From NCBI GenBank assembly GCA_945643635.1, contig CALZFC010000244.1, forward strand, positions 62,001 through 126,000: 64,000 nt of DNA, written 5' to 3'. This DNA comes from Allodiplogaster sudhausi (lineage: Eukaryota > Nematoda > Chromadorea > Rhabditida > Diplogasteridae). Shown here one piece after another: positions 1 through 9,166 of the stretch (within the stretch, counting starts at the first letter, position 1; every line of letters begins with the position of its first letter). The position numbers were made by a program, and so were the translations under genes. The notes below the pieces were generated by a model. The model did no database searches and was not told where the DNA came from. It saw nothing but the letters and a program-made list of their open reading frames with translations.

Positions 1-63
1 GCTCAGGGGTAGAGCGCTCGCTTTGCATGCGAGAAGTCTGGGGTTCGAATCCCCATACCTCCA
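1..63 (+). tRNA. tRNA-Ala(UGC), 5' end outside window
   Basis: The window starts at tRNA nt 10, so the 5' acceptor strand is not seen. The rest is intact; type A spacer. Confidence 0.95.
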
Positions 64-202
64 AATATTTTGTTCAGATGTAGCATTTTGCATGTGCAGC
101 TATAACAAATTTGAGCTGCCTTCGTCACTGATCAGCTTTTTATCATATCAACATTTTGAGGTCGTATCTTATTACTTTCACTTATCTAGATTTGTACTGA
201 AA

Positions 203-207
203 TTATA
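203..207 (+). promoter_or_regulatory. TATA-like element upstream of tRNA (representative)
   Basis: TTATA ends 22 bases upstream of the tRNA at 229 and lies at the same place in front of nearly every copy, including the half-tRNA units. Upstream TATA-like elements assist TFIIIB placement in several eukaryotes. The spacer is AT-rich, so this may be chance. Confidence 0.35.
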
Positions 208-235
208 CTTTCAAGTAAGTGCTCGTGTGGGGGTA

Positions 236-246
236 TAGCTCAGGGG
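236..246 (+). promoter_or_regulatory. Pol III A box (representative)
   Basis: TAGCTCAGGGG at tRNA positions 8-18 fits the internal A-box consensus. It is missing from the 12 half-tRNA units and shortened by one G in the copies at 49747 and 59688. Confidence 0.9.
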
Positions 247-278
247 TAGAGCGCTCGCTTTGCATGCGAGAAGTCTGG

Positions 279-289
279 GGTTCGAATCC
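279..289 (+). promoter_or_regulatory. Pol III B box (representative)
   Basis: GGTTCGAATCC at tRNA positions 51-61 is a perfect B-box match, the TFIIIC anchor. It is kept in the half-tRNA units, which therefore have a B box without an A box. Confidence 0.93.
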
Positions 290-300
290 CCATACCTCCA

Positions 301-465
301 AATATTTTGTTCAGATGTAGCATTTTGCATGTGCAGCTATAACAAATTTGAGCTGCCTTCGTCACTGATCAGCTTTTTATCATATCAACATTTTGAGGTC
401 GTATCTTATTACTTTCACTTATCTAGATTTGTACTGAAATTATACTTTCAAGTAAGTGCTCGTGT
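301..465. repeat. Representative 165-bp spacer (type A)
   Basis: AT-rich DNA between the tRNAs at 229 and 466. In order it holds a Pol III T4 stop (+5 to +8), the indel-prone site (+12 to +19), the six polymorphic sites, a T5 run (+74 to +78) that could act as back-up stop, a TGATCA palindrome, a TATA-like element and the GC-richer leader. No gene, short tandem repeat, A-tail or target-site duplication is visible. Confidence 0.9.
305..308 (+). terminator. Pol III T4 terminator (representative)
   Basis: A TTTT run begins 5 bases after the discriminator base and recurs in every unit examined. Four T residues are a sufficient Pol III stop in many eukaryotes. Confidence 0.85.
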
Positions 466-537
466 GGGGGTATAGCTCAGGGGTAGAGCGCTCGCTTTGC
501 ATGCGAGAAGTCTGGGGTTCGAATCCCCATACCTCCA
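466..537 (+). tRNA. tRNA-Ala(UGC)
   Basis: Intact; type A spacer. Confidence 0.95.
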
Positions 538-702
538 AATATTTTGTTCAGATGTAGCATTTTGCATGTGCAGCTATAACAAATTTGAGCTGCCTTCGTC
601 ACTGATCAGCTTTTTATCATATCAACATTTTGAGGTCGTATCTTATTACTTTCACTTATCTAGATTTGTACTGAAATTATACTTTCAAGTAAGTGCTCGT
701 GT

Positions 703-774
703 GGGGGTATAGCTCAGGGGTAGAGCGCTCGCTTTGCATGCGAGAAGTCTGGGGTTCGAATCCCCATACCTCCA
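703..774 (+). tRNA. tRNA-Ala(UGC)
   Basis: Intact; type A spacer cut short by the half unit at 926. Confidence 0.95.
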
Positions 775-925
775 AATATTTTGTTCAGATGTAGCATTTT
801 GCATGTGCAGCTATAACAAATTTGAGCTGCCTTCGTCACTGATCAGCTTTTTATCATATCAACATTTTGAGGTCGTATCTTATTACTTTCACTTATCTAG
901 ATTTGTACTGAAATTATACTTTCAA

Positions 926-960
926 GCGAGAAGTCTGGGGTTCGAATCCCCATACCTCCA
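926..960 (+). pseudogene. 3'-half tRNA-Ala fragment
   Basis: Only tRNA nt 38-72 remain, fused directly to spacer after TTCAAG. The 51-bp loss removes the leader, acceptor 5' strand, D arm, A box and anticodon. The B box and stop remain, though the stop region carries a private T-to-C change (AAACATTTT). The spacer after it lacks 3 bases at +14 to +18. Confidence 0.93.
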
Positions 961-1122
961 AACATTTTGTTCAGTAGCATTTTGCATGTGCAGCTATAAC
1001 AAATTTGAGCTGCCTTCGTCACTGATCAGCTTTTTATCATATCAACATTTTGAGGTCGTATCTTATTACTTTCACTTATCTAGATTTGTACTGAAATTAT
1101 ACTTTCAAGTAAGTGCTCGTGT

Positions 1123-1194
1123 GGGGGTATAGCTCAGGGGTAGAGCGCTCGCTTTGCATGCGAGAAGTCTGGGGTTCGAATCCCCATACCTCCA
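1123..1194 (+). tRNA. tRNA-Ala(UGC)
   Basis: Intact; type A spacer. Confidence 0.95.
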
Positions 1195-1358
1195 AATATT
1201 TTGTTCAGATGTAGCATTTTGCATGTGCAGCTATAACAAATTTGAGCTGCCTTCGTCACTGATCAGCTTTTTATCATATCAACATTTTGAGGTCGTATCT
1301 TATTACTTTCACTTATCTAGATTTGTACTGAAATTATACTTTCAAGTAAGTGCTCGTG

Positions 1359-1430
1359 TGGGGTATAGCTCAGGGGTAGAGCGCTCGCTTTGCATGCGAG
1401 AAGTCTGGGGTTCGAATCCCCATACCTCCA
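1359..1430 (+). tRNA. tRNA-Ala(UGC) with one G fewer at the 5' end
   Basis: The 5' run has four G instead of five. If processed at the usual place, position 1 is U opposite C72 (mismatch), while G3:U70 and the other six acceptor pairs are kept. Type A spacer. May be functional, weakened, or a homopolymer miscall; the same variant is at 5777. Confidence 0.8.
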
Positions 1431-1595
1431 AATATTTTGTTCAGATGTAGCATTTTGCATGTGCAGCTATAACAAATTTGAGCTGCCTTCGTCACTGATC
1501 AGCTTTTTATCATATCAACATTTTGAGGTCGTATCTTATTACTTTCACTTATCTAGATTTGTACTGAAATTATACTTTCAAGTAAGTGCTCGTGT

Positions 1596-1667
1596 GGGGG
1601 TATAGCTCAGGGGTAGAGCGCTCGCTTTGCATGCGAGAAGTCTGGGGTTCGAATCCCCATACCTCCA
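1596..1667 (+). tRNA. tRNA-Ala(UGC)
   Basis: Intact; type A spacer. Confidence 0.95.
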
Positions 1668-1832
1668 AATATTTTGTTCAGATGTAGCATTTTGCATGTG
1701 CAGCTATAACAAATTTGAGCTGCCTTCGTCACTGATCAGCTTTTTATCATATCAACATTTTGAGGTCGTATCTTATTACTTTCACTTATCTAGATTTGTA
1801 CTGAAATTATACTTTCAAGTAAGTGCTCGTGT

Positions 1833-1904
1833 GGGGGTATAGCTCAGGGGTAGAGCGCTCGCTTTGCATGCGAGAAGTCTGGGGTTCGAATCCCCATACC
1901 TCCA
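1833..1904 (+). tRNA. tRNA-Ala(UGC)
   Basis: Intact; type A spacer. Confidence 0.95.
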
Positions 1905-2069
1905 AATATTTTGTTCAGATGTAGCATTTTGCATGTGCAGCTATAACAAATTTGAGCTGCCTTCGTCACTGATCAGCTTTTTATCATATCAACATTTTGA
2001 GGTCGTATCTTATTACTTTCACTTATCTAGATTTGTACTGAAATTATACTTTCAAGTAAGTGCTCGTGT

Positions 2070-2141
2070 GGGGGTATAGCTCAGGGGTAGAGCGCTCGCT
2101 TTGCATGCGAGAAGTCTGGGGTTCGAATCCCCATACCTCCA
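2070..2141 (+). tRNA. tRNA-Ala(UGC)
   Basis: Intact; type A spacer. Confidence 0.95.
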
Positions 2142-2306
2142 AATATTTTGTTCAGATGTAGCATTTTGCATGTGCAGCTATAACAAATTTGAGCTGCCTT
2201 CGTCACTGATCAGCTTTTTATCATATCAACATTTTGAGGTCGTATCTTATTACTTTCACTTATCTAGATTTGTACTGAAATTATACTTTCAAGTAAGTGC
2301 TCGTGT

Positions 2307-2378
2307 GGGGGTATAGCTCAGGGGTAGAGCGCTCGCTTTGCATGCGAGAAGTCTGGGGTTCGAATCCCCATACCTCCA
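2307..2378 (+). tRNA. tRNA-Ala(UGC)
   Basis: Intact; type A spacer. Confidence 0.95.
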
Positions 2379-2543
2379 AATATTTTGTTCAGATGTAGCA
2401 TTTTGCATGTGCAGCTATAACAAATTTGAGCTGCCTTCGTCACTGATCAGCTTTTTATCATATCAACATTTTGAGGTCGTATCTTATTACTTTCACTTAT
2501 CTAGATTTGTACTGAAATTATACTTTCAAGTAAGTGCTCGTGT

Positions 2544-2615
2544 GGGGGTATAGCTCAGGGGTAGAGCGCTCGCTTTGCATGCGAGAAGTCTGGGGTTCGA
2601 ATCCCCATACCTCCA
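2544..2615 (+). tRNA. tRNA-Ala(UGC)
   Basis: Intact; type A spacer. Confidence 0.95.
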
Positions 2616-2780
2616 AATATTTTGTTCAGATGTAGCATTTTGCATGTGCAGCTATAACAAATTTGAGCTGCCTTCGTCACTGATCAGCTTTTTATCATAT
2701 CAACATTTTGAGGTCGTATCTTATTACTTTCACTTATCTAGATTTGTACTGAAATTATACTTTCAAGTAAGTGCTCGTGT

Positions 2781-2852
2781 GGGGGTATAGCTCAGGGGTA
2801 GAGCGCTCGCTTTGCATGCGAGAAGTCTGGGGTTCGAATCCCCATACCTCCA
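2781..2852 (+). tRNA. tRNA-Ala(UGC)
   Basis: Intact; type A spacer. Confidence 0.95.
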
Positions 2853-3017
2853 AATATTTTGTTCAGATGTAGCATTTTGCATGTGCAGCTATAACAAATT
2901 TGAGCTGCCTTCGTCACTGATCAGCTTTTTATCATATCAACATTTTGAGGTCGTATCTTATTACTTTCACTTATCTAGATTTGTACTGAAATTATACTTT
3001 CAAGTAAGTGCTCGTGT

Positions 3018-3089
3018 GGGGGTATAGCTCAGGGGTAGAGCGCTCGCTTTGCATGCGAGAAGTCTGGGGTTCGAATCCCCATACCTCCA
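3018..3089 (+). tRNA. tRNA-Ala(UGC)
   Basis: Intact; type A spacer cut short by the half unit at 3241. Confidence 0.95.
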
Positions 3090-3240
3090 AATATTTTGTT
3101 CAGATGTAGCATTTTGCATGTGCAGCTATAACAAATTTGAGCTGCCTTCGTCACTGATCAGCTTTTTATCATATCAACATTTTGAGGTCGTATCTTATTA
3201 CTTTCACTTATCTAGATTTGTACTGAAATTATACTTTCAA

Positions 3241-3275
3241 GCGAGAAGTCTGGGGTTCGAATCCCCATACCTCCA
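3241..3275 (+). pseudogene. 3'-half tRNA-Ala fragment
   Basis: Same 51-bp loss as at 926 and the same private AAACATTTT change and 3-base spacer deletion, so this is a copy of that unit. Confidence 0.93.
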
Positions 3276-3437
3276 AACATTTTGTTCAGTAGCATTTTGC
3301 ATGTGCAGCTATAACAAATTTGAGCTGCCTTCGTCACTGATCAGCTTTTTATCATATCAACATTTTGAGGTCGTATCTTATTACTTTCACTTATCTAGAT
3401 TTGTACTGAAATTATACTTTCAAGTAAGTGCTCGTGT

Positions 3438-3509
3438 GGGGGTATAGCTCAGGGGTAGAGCGCTCGCTTTGCATGCGAGAAGTCTGGGGTTCGAATCCCC
3501 ATACCTCCA
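3438..3509 (+). tRNA. tRNA-Ala(UGC)
   Basis: Intact; type A spacer cut short by the half unit at 3661. Confidence 0.95.
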
Positions 3510-3660
3510 AATATTTTGTTCAGATGTAGCATTTTGCATGTGCAGCTATAACAAATTTGAGCTGCCTTCGTCACTGATCAGCTTTTTATCATATCAACAT
3601 TTTGAGGTCGTATCTTATTACTTTCACTTATCTAGATTTGTACTGAAATTATACTTTCAA

Positions 3661-3695
3661 GCGAGAAGTCTGGGGTTCGAATCCCCATACCTCCA
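3661..3695 (+). pseudogene. 3'-half tRNA-Ala fragment
   Basis: Same 51-bp loss; normal stop region; 3-base deletion near +15. First of two half units in a row. Confidence 0.93.
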
Positions 3696-3843
3696 AATAT
3701 TTTGTTCAGTAGCATTTTGCATGTGCAGCTATAACAAATTTGAGCTGCCTTCGTCACTGATCAGCTTTTTATCATATCAACATTTTGAGGTCGTATCTTA
3801 TTACTTTCACTTATCTAGATTTGTACTGAAATTATACTTTCAA

Positions 3844-3878
3844 GCGAGAAGTCTGGGGTTCGAATCCCCATACCTCCA
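3844..3878 (+). pseudogene. 3'-half tRNA-Ala fragment
   Basis: Same 51-bp loss; a different spacer allele here, one base lost (CAGTGTAGC). Second of two in a row. Confidence 0.93.
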
Positions 3879-4042
3879 AATATTTTGTTCAGTGTAGCAT
3901 TTTGCATGTGCAGCTATAACAAATTTGAGCTGCCTTCGTCACTGATCAGCTTTTTATCATATCAACATTTTGAGGTCGTATCTTATTACTTTCACTTATC
4001 TAGATTTGTACTGAAATTATACTTTCAAGTAAGTGCTCGTGT

Positions 4043-4114
4043 GGGGGTATAGCTCAGGGGTAGAGCGCTCGCTTTGCATGCGAGAAGTCTGGGGTTCGAA
4101 TCCCCATACCTCCA
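4043..4114 (+). tRNA. tRNA-Ala(UGC)
   Basis: Intact. Lone type B spacer (A at +117) inside type A territory; the next B is at 15936. Confidence 0.95.
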
Positions 4115-4279
4115 AATATTTTGTTCAGATGTAGCATTTTGCATGTGCAGCTATAACAAATTTGAGCTGCCTTCGTCACTGATCAGCTTTTTATCATATC
4201 AACATTTTGAGGTCGTATCTTATTACTTTCAATTATCTAGATTTGTACTGAAATTATACTTTCAAGTAAGTGCTCGTGT

Positions 4280-4351
4280 GGGGGTATAGCTCAGGGGTAG
4301 AGCGCTCGCTTTGCATGCGAGAAGTCTGGGGTTCGAATCCCCATACCTCCA
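4280..4351 (+). tRNA. tRNA-Ala(UGC)
   Basis: Intact; type A spacer. Confidence 0.95.
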
Positions 4352-4516
4352 AATATTTTGTTCAGATGTAGCATTTTGCATGTGCAGCTATAACAAATTT
4401 GAGCTGCCTTCGTCACTGATCAGCTTTTTATCATATCAACATTTTGAGGTCGTATCTTATTACTTTCACTTATCTAGATTTGTACTGAAATTATACTTTC
4501 AAGTAAGTGCTCGTGT

Positions 4517-4588
4517 GGGGGTATAGCTCAGGGGTAGAGCGCTCGCTTTGCATGCGAGAAGTCTGGGGTTCGAATCCCCATACCTCCA
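4517..4588 (+). tRNA. tRNA-Ala(UGC)
   Basis: Intact; type A spacer cut short by the half unit at 4740. Confidence 0.95.
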
Positions 4589-4739
4589 AATATTTTGTTC
4601 AGATGTAGCATTTTGCATGTGCAGCTATAACAAATTTGAGCTGCCTTCGTCACTGATCAGCTTTTTATCATATCAACATTTTGAGGTCGTATCTTATTAC
4701 TTTCACTTATCTAGATTTGTACTGAAATTATACTTTCAA

Positions 4740-4774
4740 GCGAGAAGTCTGGGGTTCGAATCCCCATACCTCCA
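4740..4774 (+). pseudogene. 3'-half tRNA-Ala fragment
   Basis: Same 51-bp loss; 3-base deletion near +15. Confidence 0.93.
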
Positions 4775-4936
4775 AATATTTTGTTCAGTAGCATTTTGCA
4801 TGTGCAGCTATAACAAATTTGAGCTGCCTTCGTCACTGATCAGCTTTTTATCATATCAACATTTTGAGGTCGTATCTTATTACTTTCACTTATCTAGATT
4901 TGTACTGAAATTATACTTTCAAGTAAGTGCTCGTGT

Positions 4937-5008
4937 GGGGGTATAGCTCAGGGGTAGAGCGCTCGCTTTGCATGCGAGAAGTCTGGGGTTCGAATCCCCA
5001 TACCTCCA
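4937..5008 (+). tRNA. tRNA-Ala(UGC)
   Basis: Intact; type A spacer cut short by the half unit at 5160. Confidence 0.95.
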
Positions 5009-5159
5009 AATATTTTGTTCAGATGTAGCATTTTGCATGTGCAGCTATAACAAATTTGAGCTGCCTTCGTCACTGATCAGCTTTTTATCATATCAACATT
5101 TTGAGGTCGTATCTTATTACTTTCACTTATCTAGATTTGTACTGAAATTATACTTTCAA

Positions 5160-5194
5160 GCGAGAAGTCTGGGGTTCGAATCCCCATACCTCCA
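5160..5194 (+). pseudogene. 3'-half tRNA-Ala fragment
   Basis: Same 51-bp loss; unique spacer allele TTCATGTAGC (2 bases lost). First of two in a row. Confidence 0.93.
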
Positions 5195-5343
5195 AATATT
5201 TTGTTCATGTAGCATTTTGCATGTGCAGCTATAACAAATTTGAGCTGCCTTCGTCACTGATCAGCTTTTTATCATATCAACATTTTGAGGTCGTATCTTA
5301 TTACTTTCACTTATCTAGATTTGTACTGAAATTATACTTTCAA

Positions 5344-5378
5344 GCGAGAAGTCTGGGGTTCGAATCCCCATACCTCCA
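5344..5378 (+). pseudogene. 3'-half tRNA-Ala fragment
   Basis: Same 51-bp loss; 3-base deletion near +15. Followed by a full copy and then the four-G copy, as at 926-1430. Confidence 0.93.
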
Positions 5379-5540
5379 AATATTTTGTTCAGTAGCATTT
5401 TGCATGTGCAGCTATAACAAATTTGAGCTGCCTTCGTCACTGATCAGCTTTTTATCATATCAACATTTTGAGGTCGTATCTTATTACTTTCACTTATCTA
5501 GATTTGTACTGAAATTATACTTTCAAGTAAGTGCTCGTGT

Positions 5541-5612
5541 GGGGGTATAGCTCAGGGGTAGAGCGCTCGCTTTGCATGCGAGAAGTCTGGGGTTCGAATC
5601 CCCATACCTCCA
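5541..5612 (+). tRNA. tRNA-Ala(UGC)
   Basis: Intact; type A spacer. Confidence 0.95.
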
Positions 5613-5776
5613 AATATTTTGTTCAGATGTAGCATTTTGCATGTGCAGCTATAACAAATTTGAGCTGCCTTCGTCACTGATCAGCTTTTTATCATATCAA
5701 CATTTTGAGGTCGTATCTTATTACTTTCACTTATCTAGATTTGTACTGAAATTATACTTTCAAGTAAGTGCTCGTG

Positions 5777-5848
5777 TGGGGTATAGCTCAGGGGTAGAGC
5801 GCTCGCTTTGCATGCGAGAAGTCTGGGGTTCGAATCCCCATACCTCCA
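5777..5848 (+). tRNA. tRNA-Ala(UGC) with one G fewer at the 5' end
   Basis: Same four-G variant as at 1359 (U1 opposite C72 if cut at the usual place). Type A spacer. Confidence 0.8.
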
Positions 5849-6013
5849 AATATTTTGTTCAGATGTAGCATTTTGCATGTGCAGCTATAACAAATTTGAG
5901 CTGCCTTCGTCACTGATCAGCTTTTTATCATATCAACATTTTGAGGTCGTATCTTATTACTTTCACTTATCTAGATTTGTACTGAAATTATACTTTCAAG
6001 TAAGTGCTCGTGT

Positions 6014-6085
6014 GGGGGTATAGCTCAGGGGTAGAGCGCTCGCTTTGCATGCGAGAAGTCTGGGGTTCGAATCCCCATACCTCCA
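6014..6085 (+). tRNA. tRNA-Ala(UGC)
   Basis: Intact; type A spacer. Confidence 0.95.
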
Positions 6086-6250
6086 AATATTTTGTTCAGA
6101 TGTAGCATTTTGCATGTGCAGCTATAACAAATTTGAGCTGCCTTCGTCACTGATCAGCTTTTTATCATATCAACATTTTGAGGTCGTATCTTATTACTTT
6201 CACTTATCTAGATTTGTACTGAAATTATACTTTCAAGTAAGTGCTCGTGT

Positions 6251-6322
6251 GGGGGTATAGCTCAGGGGTAGAGCGCTCGCTTTGCATGCGAGAAGTCTGG
6301 GGTTCGAATCCCCATACCTCCA
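6251..6322 (+). tRNA. tRNA-Ala(UGC)
   Basis: Intact; type A spacer. Confidence 0.95.
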
Positions 6323-6487
6323 AATATTTTGTTCAGATGTAGCATTTTGCATGTGCAGCTATAACAAATTTGAGCTGCCTTCGTCACTGATCAGCTTTTT
6401 ATCATATCAACATTTTGAGGTCGTATCTTATTACTTTCACTTATCTAGATTTGTACTGAAATTATACTTTCAAGTAAGTGCTCGTGT

Positions 6488-6559
6488 GGGGGTATAGCTC
6501 AGGGGTAGAGCGCTCGCTTTGCATGCGAGAAGTCTGGGGTTCGAATCCCCATACCTCCA
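6488..6559 (+). tRNA. tRNA-Ala(UGC)
   Basis: Intact; type A spacer. Confidence 0.95.
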
Positions 6560-6724
6560 AATATTTTGTTCAGATGTAGCATTTTGCATGTGCAGCTATA
6601 ACAAATTTGAGCTGCCTTCGTCACTGATCAGCTTTTTATCATATCAACATTTTGAGGTCGTATCTTATTACTTTCACTTATCTAGATTTGTACTGAAATT
6701 ATACTTTCAAGTAAGTGCTCGTGT

Positions 6725-6796
6725 GGGGGTATAGCTCAGGGGTAGAGCGCTCGCTTTGCATGCGAGAAGTCTGGGGTTCGAATCCCCATACCTCCA
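6725..6796 (+). tRNA. tRNA-Ala(UGC)
   Basis: Intact; type A spacer. Confidence 0.95.
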
Positions 6797-6961
6797 AATA
6801 TTTTGTTCAGATGTAGCATTTTGCATGTGCAGCTATAACAAATTTGAGCTGCCTTCGTCACTGATCAGCTTTTTATCATATCAACATTTTGAGGTCGTAT
6901 CTTATTACTTTCACTTATCTAGATTTGTACTGAAATTATACTTTCAAGTAAGTGCTCGTGT

Positions 6962-7033
6962 GGGGGTATAGCTCAGGGGTAGAGCGCTCGCTTTGCATGC
7001 GAGAAGTCTGGGGTTCGAATCCCCATACCTCCA
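6962..7033 (+). tRNA. tRNA-Ala(UGC)
   Basis: Intact; type A spacer. Confidence 0.95.
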
Positions 7034-7198
7034 AATATTTTGTTCAGATGTAGCATTTTGCATGTGCAGCTATAACAAATTTGAGCTGCCTTCGTCACTG
7101 ATCAGCTTTTTATCATATCAACATTTTGAGGTCGTATCTTATTACTTTCACTTATCTAGATTTGTACTGAAATTATACTTTCAAGTAAGTGCTCGTGT

Positions 7199-7270
7199 GG
7201 GGGTATAGCTCAGGGGTAGAGCGCTCGCTTTGCATGCGAGAAGTCTGGGGTTCGAATCCCCATACCTCCA
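7199..7270 (+). tRNA. tRNA-Ala(UGC)
   Basis: Intact; type A spacer. Confidence 0.95.
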
Positions 7271-7435
7271 AATATTTTGTTCAGATGTAGCATTTTGCAT
7301 GTGCAGCTATAACAAATTTGAGCTGCCTTCGTCACTGATCAGCTTTTTATCATATCAACATTTTGAGGTCGTATCTTATTACTTTCACTTATCTAGATTT
7401 GTACTGAAATTATACTTTCAAGTAAGTGCTCGTGT

Positions 7436-7507
7436 GGGGGTATAGCTCAGGGGTAGAGCGCTCGCTTTGCATGCGAGAAGTCTGGGGTTCGAATCCCCAT
7501 ACCTCCA
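7436..7507 (+). tRNA. tRNA-Ala(UGC)
   Basis: Intact; type A spacer. Confidence 0.95.
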
Positions 7508-7672
7508 AATATTTTGTTCAGATGTAGCATTTTGCATGTGCAGCTATAACAAATTTGAGCTGCCTTCGTCACTGATCAGCTTTTTATCATATCAACATTT
7601 TGAGGTCGTATCTTATTACTTTCACTTATCTAGATTTGTACTGAAATTATACTTTCAAGTAAGTGCTCGTGT

Positions 7673-7744
7673 GGGGGTATAGCTCAGGGGTAGAGCGCTC
7701 GCTTTGCATGCGAGAAGTCTGGGGTTCGAATCCCCATACCTCCA
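7673..7744 (+). tRNA. tRNA-Ala(UGC)
   Basis: Intact; type A spacer. Confidence 0.95.
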
Positions 7745-7909
7745 AATATTTTGTTCAGATGTAGCATTTTGCATGTGCAGCTATAACAAATTTGAGCTGC
7801 CTTCGTCACTGATCAGCTTTTTATCATATCAACATTTTGAGGTCGTATCTTATTACTTTCACTTATCTAGATTTGTACTGAAATTATACTTTCAAGTAAG
7901 TGCTCGTGT

Positions 7910-7981
7910 GGGGGTATAGCTCAGGGGTAGAGCGCTCGCTTTGCATGCGAGAAGTCTGGGGTTCGAATCCCCATACCTCCA
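7910..7981 (+). tRNA. tRNA-Ala(UGC)
   Basis: Intact; type A spacer. Confidence 0.95.
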
Positions 7982-8146
7982 AATATTTTGTTCAGATGTA
8001 GCATTTTGCATGTGCAGCTATAACAAATTTGAGCTGCCTTCGTCACTGATCAGCTTTTTATCATATCAACATTTTGAGGTCGTATCTTATTACTTTCACT
8101 TATCTAGATTTGTACTGAAATTATACTTTCAAGTAAGTGCTCGTGT

Positions 8147-8218
8147 GGGGGTATAGCTCAGGGGTAGAGCGCTCGCTTTGCATGCGAGAAGTCTGGGGTT
8201 CGAATCCCCATACCTCCA
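8147..8218 (+). tRNA. tRNA-Ala(UGC)
   Basis: Intact; type A spacer. Confidence 0.95.
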
Positions 8219-8383
8219 AATATTTTGTTCAGATGTAGCATTTTGCATGTGCAGCTATAACAAATTTGAGCTGCCTTCGTCACTGATCAGCTTTTTATCA
8301 TATCAACATTTTGAGGTCGTATCTTATTACTTTCACTTATCTAGATTTGTACTGAAATTATACTTTCAAGTAAGTGCTCGTGT

Positions 8384-8455
8384 GGGGGTATAGCTCAGGG
8401 GTAGAGCGCTCGCTTTGCATGCGAGAAGTCTGGGGTTCGAATCCCCATACCTCCA
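8384..8455 (+). tRNA. tRNA-Ala(UGC)
   Basis: Intact; type A spacer. Confidence 0.95.
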
Positions 8456-8620
8456 AATATTTTGTTCAGATGTAGCATTTTGCATGTGCAGCTATAACAA
8501 ATTTGAGCTGCCTTCGTCACTGATCAGCTTTTTATCATATCAACATTTTGAGGTCGTATCTTATTACTTTCACTTATCTAGATTTGTACTGAAATTATAC
8601 TTTCAAGTAAGTGCTCGTGT

Positions 8621-8692
8621 GGGGGTATAGCTCAGGGGTAGAGCGCTCGCTTTGCATGCGAGAAGTCTGGGGTTCGAATCCCCATACCTCCA
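8621..8692 (+). tRNA. tRNA-Ala(UGC)
   Basis: Intact; type A spacer. Confidence 0.95.
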
Positions 8693-8857
8693 AATATTTT
8701 GTTCAGATGTAGCATTTTGCATGTGCAGCTATAACAAATTTGAGCTGCCTTCGTCACTGATCAGCTTTTTATCATATCAACATTTTGAGGTCGTATCTTA
8801 TTACTTTCACTTATCTAGATTTGTACTGAAATTATACTTTCAAGTAAGTGCTCGTGT

Positions 8858-8929
8858 GGGGGTATAGCTCAGGGGTAGAGCGCTCGCTTTGCATGCGAGA
8901 AGTCTGGGGTTCGAATCCCCATACCTCCA
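8858..8929 (+). tRNA. tRNA-Ala(UGC)
   Basis: Intact; type A spacer. Confidence 0.95.
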
Positions 8930-9094
8930 AATATTTTGTTCAGATGTAGCATTTTGCATGTGCAGCTATAACAAATTTGAGCTGCCTTCGTCACTGATCA
9001 GCTTTTTATCATATCAACATTTTGAGGTCGTATCTTATTACTTTCACTTATCTAGATTTGTACTGAAATTATACTTTCAAGTAAGTGCTCGTGT

Positions 9095-9166
9095 GGGGGT
9101 ATAGCTCAGGGGTAGAGCGCTCGCTTTGCATGCGAGAAGTCTGGGGTTCGAATCCCCATACCTCCA
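9095..9166 (+). tRNA. tRNA-Ala(UGC)
   Basis: Intact tRNA; type A spacer with the 2-base deletion CAGATAGC otherwise seen after half units. Confidence 0.95.

Larger units (their letters stand above)
229..300 (+). tRNA. tRNA-Ala(UGC), first complete copy and reference for the array
   Basis: Alanine tRNA reading GCA, and other GCN codons if U34 is modified. The 72 nt fold as: 7-bp acceptor stem (1-7 with 65-71), 4-bp D stem with a 7-nt D loop AGGGGTA, 5-bp anticodon stem CTCGC/GCGAG with loop TTTGCAT (anticodon TGC), 5-nt variable loop, 5-bp T stem TGGGG/CCCCA with loop TTCGAAT, discriminator A. The third acceptor pair is G3:U70, the alanyl-tRNA synthetase identity element. No CCA is encoded and there is no intron. 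A box, B box and a T4 stop are intact, so it should be transcribed by Pol III as a single-gene unit. The 3' spacer is type A. The 5' half resembles some tRNA-Cys genes, but the anticodon and G3:U70 exclude Cys. Confidence 0.97.

Noticed and set aside
213..219. Splice-donor-like AAGTAAG motif in each leader
   Set aside because: It matches a 5' splice-site consensus, but there is no exon, acceptor partner or coding context, and Pol III transcripts are not spliced this way. It is likely chance.
23..238. A 71-codon open reading frame repeated in almost every unit
   Set aside because: It starts at the ATG inside the tRNA anticodon arm and runs through the spacer into the next tRNA. It exists only because the spacer lacks stops in that frame. 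Spacer SNPs change residues freely (Ser/Ile, His/Gln), with no sign of protein constraint.
229..300. tRNA-Cys or bacterial/organellar tRNA-Ala
   Set aside because: The 5' half resembles some tRNA-Cys genes and the acceptor resembles bacterial tRNA-Ala. The UGC anticodon and G3:U70 give Ala. The internal boxes with a T4 stop, absence of CCA and array structure fit a eukaryotic nuclear gene better than a bacterial or organellar one.
305..378. Unit as an Entamoeba tRNA array
   Set aside because: Entamoeba arrays usually have longer units, often several tRNAs and short tandem repeats between genes. Here there is one tRNA, a short unit and no short tandem repeat. Not excluded, but not supported.
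229..465. tRNA-derived SINE
   Set aside because: Units are strictly head-to-tail with no A-rich or simple-repeat tail, no target-site duplications and no scattered copies. The tRNA part is a full intact gene.
3469..3897. Longer open frames of 132 to 150 codons
   Set aside because: These are the same frame fused across half-tRNA units, where the 51-bp deletion (17 codons) and the 3-base deletion keep the frame open. They are a by-product of the deletions, not genes.
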